Source: Verrucomicrobia subdivision 3 bacterium UBA7542 (GTDB lineage Bacteria > Verrucomicrobiota > Verrucomicrobiia > Limisphaerales > UBA11358). From it: DNA of 8,909 bases. The position numbers were made by a program, and so were the translations under genes. The notes beneath the pieces are model-generated. The model had not been told where the DNA came from. It ran no database searches and worked only from the letters and a program-made list of their open reading frames with translations. The DNA is taken from NCBI GenBank assembly GCA_002479245.1, contig DLMG01000361.1, positions 1-8,909 of the forward strand. The letters run 5' to 3'. Every line of letters starts with the position of its first letter. Positions within the stretch are counted from its first letter, which is position 1. This document shows positions 5,955-8,909 of the stretch, piece after piece.

Positions 5955-7304
5955 TTACGCGTTCGGTATAAGCAGCAGTGGTTCTTTCTCCTTTCGCCAC
6001 TCGGCGGGAATTCTTTCACGTCCCACGGAAAGCGCAACGATGCCGCCGACTATCGCTGCGTTCGTGTCACAATCTCCGCCTGCGGAAATTGTCAATGTAA
6101 TGGCTTCCGTATAGTTGTCGAGATGGTTGGCCGCACACCACACCGCAAACGGCACGGTATCCGGAGCCGTGACAAGTGTGCCATTGCCCAGTGCTTTGGC
6201 CACGGCTTCCACCGGCACTGTGGTTGGAGTCTGGGATGCGATGAGAAGTCCGCGCCGGACTTTGCTCTCGGGCGTGTGCTCCAAGACCGCTTCAAACAGC
6301 CGGACTACGCGTTCTGCCGAATCAGCTTCGCGGAGTTGCCATGCTTTTGCAGCGGCGATGGCAATTGCAATCGTTCCAGCAACACCTTCAGGATGAGTGT
6401 GCGTGACAAGTGATGAAGCCCGCGCCTGTTCCACAGCGCGTGACAAGTCATTGGCGAAATAGGCTCCGAGCGGCGCAACACGCATCGCCCCGCCGTTTCC
6501 CATCGAACCCTGGCTGCCGAATGCCGAGGTAGCCCCTTGCCGCCAGTCGCCTCCACGAGTGATTTCGTTCATTTGCTTCCGCGTCATGCTGCCGTAACCG
6601 CGGTCAGGCTCCCGTTCAAAACGCCAGGCGAACCGGCGTGCCAGTTCGTCCTGATGGATGTGGCCGTAAAGCTTCAGCGTGTCCACAATTGAAAGTGCCA
6701 TTTCCGTGTCGTCGGTGTGAAACCACGGACCCGCAGGCAATCCTCGCTCGATAATTCGGGCTGCGTCGGCGTGACGATACGCGAGCATCTCACCAATCGC
6801 GTCGCCGATGGCGAGACCTTCTAGTGAGAGCAAGGCTCGCTGCATTCGTTCGGAGTGGTCGGAAGACCGCTGAAAGAATTCGCTGCGCGGCAATTGTCCC
6901 AGCATCTCGCGGACTTTTGGCAACCAAAGTTTGCGGATCCAATCGTCACCGATTGGCCCAACACGATCCACCGTCCAGCCCGCGAACCTCAATTCATTGT
7001 GCATGGACCAAGCACGGTCCGCATTCGTGGAATGGATGATGACGGGACAAATCGGAAAATGGCCGGCGAGCAGCTTGGCTACTTCGAGGCCCGTGCCTGG
7101 ATCGAAGGTTGCACCGGGTTGCGGGTCCAAATCGTGGTCGAGGGAAATGAGATGAACATCATCGAAGCAATTTTCACATTCAGCGATCATCGTCGGAGCG
7201 TCATGCCAGATATGCAACTGCCAATCTTCGCCGAGTTCACGAACAGCCGATTTGAAACCAGCAATTCGCTCGTCGTTATCTTCCAGGAGGAGAATCGTTT
7301 TCAT
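5955..7304 (-). CDS. Receiver-like (cREC-type) domain fused to ADP-ribosylglycohydrolase
   Basis: A 449-residue two-domain cytoplasmic protein. Residues 1-135 match the receiver-like fold family named cyclic-phosphate processing receiver domain: MKTILLLEDNDERI, LISLDHDLD (52-60), DPGTGLEVAKLLAG (68-81), CPVIIHSTNADRAWSMHNEL (86-105) and a WLP-containing end. The usual phosphotransfer lysine of response regulators is not evident, whereas His57 and His91 stand out, arguing against an ordinary two-component receiver. Residues 153-449 are an ADP-ribosylglycohydrolase (ARH/DraG family), which cleaves ADP-ribose from proteins, nucleic acids or small molecules with Mg2+: GLAIGDAIGE (163-172), HTDDTEM (196-202), GSMGNGGAMR (266-275), HTHPEG (302-307) and AGGDCDTNAA (408-417), the metal ligands all present. 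The ATG at 7304 starts the receiver fold; the frame stays open upstream only because it shadows the ORF6N gene. The ORF6N gene lies 100 bp upstream on the same strand. The domain calls are strong; the biological substrate is unknown. Confidence 0.88.
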   Translation of the reverse strand: MKTILLLEDNDERIAGFKSAVRELGEDWQLHIWHDAPTMIAECENCFDDVHLISLDHDLDPQPGATFDPGTGLEVAKLLAGHFPICPVIIHSTNADRAWSMHNELRFAGWTVDRVGPIGDDWIRKLWLPKVREMLGQLPRSEFFQRSSDHSERMQRALLSLEGLAIGDAIGEMLAYRHADAARIIERGLPAGPWFHTDDTEMALSIVDTLKLYGHIHQDELARRFAWRFEREPDRGYGSMTRKQMNEITRGGDWRQGATSAFGSQGSMGNGGAMRVAPLGAYFANDLSRAVEQARASSLVTHTHPEGVAGTIAIAIAAAKAWQLREADSAERVVRLFEAVLEHTPESKVRRGLLIASQTPTTVPVEAVAKALGNGTLVTAPDTVPFAVWCAANHLDNYTEAITLTISAGGDCDTNAAIVGGIVALSVGRERIPAEWRKEKEPLLLIPNA

Positions 7305-7373
7305 CCGAACGCGCCCACTTCTGCTGAACGTGGCGAGCCTGACGCATTTTCCGGGCAAAGGCAAACAGATTGG

Positions 7374-7394
7374 AAGGCTAAAGGCTGAAGGCAG
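7374..7394. repeat. Heptanucleotide tandem repeat, 3 units
   Basis: Consecutive units AAGGCTA, AAGGCTG and AAGGCAG lie in the 100-bp spacer between the ORF6N stop and the fusion gene start. The spacer otherwise shows no clear terminator or promoter. Confidence 0.6.
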
Positions 7395-7404
7395 GGAATG
7401 GGAG

Positions 7405-7977
7405 TTAGGATTCCGTCTCCTCTTCGTCGGCGTGGAAGCCAATCCGACGACGCTTCGGCTCCGGCTTGGGCGGCGGGTCAAGGATGTCCATGACGCGCTG
7501 TAGGACTTCCACAATGGCTGTTTCGTGGAGGTCGAGGCGGCTTTTGAGTTCCTTCTCCAATTGCGCCAGCTTGCGGCCAAGTTGCCGGTTGTCCGAGAGC
7601 ACAGAGCGCATCTTGAGGAAGGCGCGTACGACATAGACACTCATTTGCACGGCCTGCGGACTATTCAGAACGTTGGCGGCCATGATGGCGCCGTGCTCGG
7701 TGAAGGCGTACGGTCGGTATTTGATATTCTGCCCACGCTTCAAGGTCGCAATTTGCGACCTTGAACGCAGCCACGCCTTTGCTTCGCCTTCGGTCAGACG
7801 AAACAGAAAATCCGCGGGGAAACGCTCCGCATTGCGCCTGACCTGCTCGTTGAGCCGCTTCGTAGGAACGCCGTAAATGCGCGCCAAATCCACGTCCAGA
7901 ATCACCTTCTCACCCCGCACTGCGAGGATCAAAGGCTCCACCGGTTCCAGGGCAACGGGTCTCAGATTGTTCTTCAT
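7405..7977 (-). CDS. ORF6N domain-containing DNA-binding protein
   Basis: A 190-residue protein with an N-terminal ORF6N domain, one of the small DNA-binding domains (with KilA-N and BRO-N) shuffled among phages, large DNA viruses and bacterial accessory genes. Residues about 12-105 carry the family signature: ILAVRGEKVILDVDLARIYG (17-36), VPTKRLNEQVRRNAERFP (37-54), DFLFRLT (56-62) and YAFTEHGAIMAANVL (90-104). A coiled-coil-like segment (about 128-165, RQLGRKLAQLEKELKSRL) may give dimerisation, followed by a Pro/Lys/Arg-rich linker and an acidic end HADEEETES. Length is normal for bacterial stand-alone members. The ATG at 7977 is well placed before the domain. It is probably a transcription regulator or a phage remnant taken up by the host; the gene just downstream, the receiver-ADP-ribosylglycohydrolase fusion, is a possible target or operon partner, but this is inference. 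Confidence 0.88.
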   Translation of the reverse strand: MKNNLRPVALEPVEPLILAVRGEKVILDVDLARIYGVPTKRLNEQVRRNAERFPADFLFRLTEGEAKAWLRSRSQIATLKRGQNIKYRPYAFTEHGAIMAANVLNSPQAVQMSVYVVRAFLKMRSVLSDNRQLGRKLAQLEKELKSRLDLHETAIVEVLQRVMDILDPPPKPEPKRRRIGFHADEEETES

Positions 7978-8144
7978 GGTCGTTCAAGGCCGTAAATTAT
8001 GACCATGTTGATCCCAGCGTTCCAGATGTTCGAACACCATCGGCGTTCTCCCGGAATTTTGGCTCAGGGAAGTTCGCATTTGAAATTGTTTGCCATACCC
8101 ATTTTCAACTTCTGATTCCTGCCATCTTCCAACTTCGCTTCGCG

Positions 8145-8543
8145 TCAGAACGGCAGTTTGTCCTTCTTGCGGTAGGCCAGGCCCTGAAATTGTGCGACGA
8201 GTTCGCCCAGGTCGTCCTTTATCTCGATGGCATACGAGCCGACCTTGAAGTTCTTGGACACTTCCCGGGCGTCGGCCCAGAGCGTGCCGGTGGTGGCGGC
8301 TTTCATGAAGGTGATGCTCACGTTGAGGGCCACGGACACCGTCCCGTGCGAATTGCAGGCGGCGGCAAAGGCGAAATCCGCCAGCGTAAAGATGGCCCCG
8401 CCATGGACTGTTCCCAAGCCGTTCAAATGGTGCGGATGCAGCGTCATCTTCGCCCTGGCATTGCCGTTGCCTGCCTCGAGCAGTTCGATGTTGTTGCGCG
8501 CGGCGAACTGGTCGCCTTTGAAAAATTCCTTGATTGCTTTCAT
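8145..8543 (-). CDS. PaaI-family hotdog-fold thioesterase
   Basis: A 132-residue single hotdog-fold protein of the PaaI/YiiD-like acyl-CoA thioesterase group, which hydrolyses acyl- or aryl-CoA thioesters in the cytoplasm. The signature HLNGLGTVHGGAIFTLADFA spans residues 39-58: Asn41, the HGG turn (47-49) and Asp56 on the central helix are the expected active-site residues. The later strands VSVALNVSITFMKAA and GTLWADAREVSKN are also typical. The ATG at 8543 was chosen because the 19 residues added by the longer in-frame start at 8600 (HVTRHTTHVTH) are a translation of the heptamer repeat upstream. The family is usually 130-150 residues, in agreement. It lies 81 bp downstream of the ACT gene on the same strand, and may or may not share its transcript. 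The natural substrate cannot be read from the sequence. Confidence 0.88.
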   Translation of the reverse strand: MKAIKEFFKGDQFAARNNIELLEAGNGNARAKMTLHPHHLNGLGTVHGGAIFTLADFAFAAACNSHGTVSVALNVSITFMKAATTGTLWADAREVSKNFKVGSYAIEIKDDLGELVAQFQGLAYRKKDKLPF

Positions 8544-8557
8544 GCTCAAATGCGTGA

Positions 8558-8585
8558 CGTGTGTCGTGTGACGTGTGACGTGTAT
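8558..8585. repeat. Heptanucleotide tandem repeat, 4 units
   Basis: Consecutive units CGTGTGT, CGTGTGA, CGTGTGA and CGTGTAT lie just upstream of the thioesterase start codon (8543). They belong to the same repeat-filled spacer as 8595-8629 but have a different unit sequence. Confidence 0.7.
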
Positions 8586-8594
8586 TCCCCACCT

Positions 8595-8629
8595 CGTCAC
8601 CCGTCACTCGCCACTCGTCACTCGTCACC
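8595..8629. repeat. Heptanucleotide tandem repeat, 5 units, overlapping the ACT gene end
   Basis: Five consecutive units: CGTCACC, CGTCACT, CGCCACT, CGTCACT and CGTCACC (AGTGACG on the minus strand). The last unit includes the TGA stop codon of the ACT-domain gene (8625-8627) and its final glycine codon, so the array begins inside the coding end and extends downstream of it. Confidence 0.75.
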
Positions 8630-8909
8630 CCTTGAGCCGCTTCGTGAGTTCTTCGCTGCCGACGGTGTTGATGTTTCGCTCCTTGAGCACACGCAACGCG
8701 GTGTTCGGGTCGCTGAACCGGAACAGCAATAGCGCGTGGCCGCTCTTGGTCCGGCCGGTGAGCGAGTAGGCGTATTCGACGTTGATGCCGGTGCCTTCGA
8801 GGGCGTCGAGGATTGCCGCCAGCCCGCCGGGCTGGTCCGCCACTTCCAGCGCGATGACCTCGGTGACCTTCACGGCAAAGCCGTTCCGCTGCAACAGCCG
8901 CCGCGCCTT
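8625..8909 (-). CDS. ACT-domain protein, C-terminal part (5' end outside window)
   Basis: The frame runs open to the right edge, so the TTG at 8894 is internal: residues KARRLLQRNGFAVKVTEVI precede and continue into the visible domain. EVIALEVADQPGGLAAILDALEGTGINVEYAYSLTG is a clear ACT domain (beta-alpha-beta with the PGGL turn and the GINVEYAY strand), ending FRFSDPNTALRVL and a short tail. ACT domains bind amino acids as allosteric effectors. The sequence before it suggests the second half of a small tandem-ACT protein of about 130-145 residues, a class seen as amino-acid-binding stand-alone proteins near metabolic genes; the first ACT domain and any catalytic partner would lie outside the window. 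The stop codon falls within the heptamer array. Confidence 0.85.
   Translation of the reverse strand, partial: KARRLLQRNGFAVKVTEVIALEVADQPGGLAAILDALEGTGINVEYAYSLTGRTKSGHALLLFRFSDPNTALRVLKERNINTVGSEELTKRLKG

Noticed and set aside
5955..7304. Reading the N-terminal domain as a normal two-component response regulator
   Set aside because: No evident phosphotransfer lysine, no histidine kinase nearby, and the DHD and HST motifs fit the cyclic-phosphate-type receiver family better.
7305..7640. 112-residue extension of the receiver-ARH frame, Arg/Ser-rich
   Set aside because: It is an out-of-frame reading of the ORF6N gene and the spacer; the receiver fold begins at the ATG at 7304.
7984..8628. 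214-residue minus-strand frame covering the thioesterase
   Set aside because: Its first part is a translation of the heptamer repeats, and the middle is a low-complexity shadow of the thioesterase. The last 31 codons (from an ATG at 8079, stop 7 bp before ORF6N) could be a leader peptide, but no ribosome site or similarity supports it.
8190..8732. 180-residue plus-strand frame opposite thioesterase and ACT genes
   Set aside because: It crosses two genes and the repeat spacer in antisense and has no recognisable domain.

Overview
The window looks like chromosomal DNA from a Verrucomicrobiota-type bacterium, possibly the Pedosphaera/Limisphaera side of the phylum. This is inferred from several weak hints together: GC-rich genes with few clear Shine-Dalgarno sites, long spacers full of small palindromic repeats, a TPR protein ending in a DPDLEPLW motif, a CQHC/CPHC zinc-ribbon protein and a secreted GH105-type enzyme. 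No rRNA or other marker gene is present, so the assignment is tentative. No tRNA, rRNA, CRISPR array or intact transposase was seen.

Left part (1-2768, plus strand): the C-terminal half of an RNase R-type exoribonuclease (RNB end plus S1 domain), a spacer holding two paired-hairpin repeat elements, then a secreted two-domain protein (discoidin-like domain plus GH88/GH105 catalytic domain) for removing unsaturated uronic acid from pectin-type fragments.

Middle (2783-4855, minus strand): an AT-rich two-gene island, a lipoprotein with a long helical segment followed by a zinc-ribbon protein of unknown function. An exact 19-base direct repeat flanks it. The spacer to its right (4733-5139) is a dense mosaic of palindromic repeats, including three hairpins with different stems around one common GTCCC loop.

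Right part (5140-8909, minus strand): a TPR protein; a gene-free stretch with a hairpin and a 10-bp tandem repeat; a fusion of a receiver-like domain (cyclic-phosphate-processing type) with an ADP-ribosylglycohydrolase; an ORF6N-domain DNA-binding protein; a PaaI-type hotdog thioesterase; and the end of an ACT-domain protein. Heptanucleotide tandem repeats lie in three spacers here.

The genes do not form one obvious pathway. The best candidate for an unusual system is the receiver-ADP-ribosylglycohydrolase fusion beside the ORF6N gene, which may handle ADP-ribose-derived metabolites or modifications. The best direct sequence observation is paired base changes between hairpin arms in the spacer repeats, which indicate that the folded form matters.
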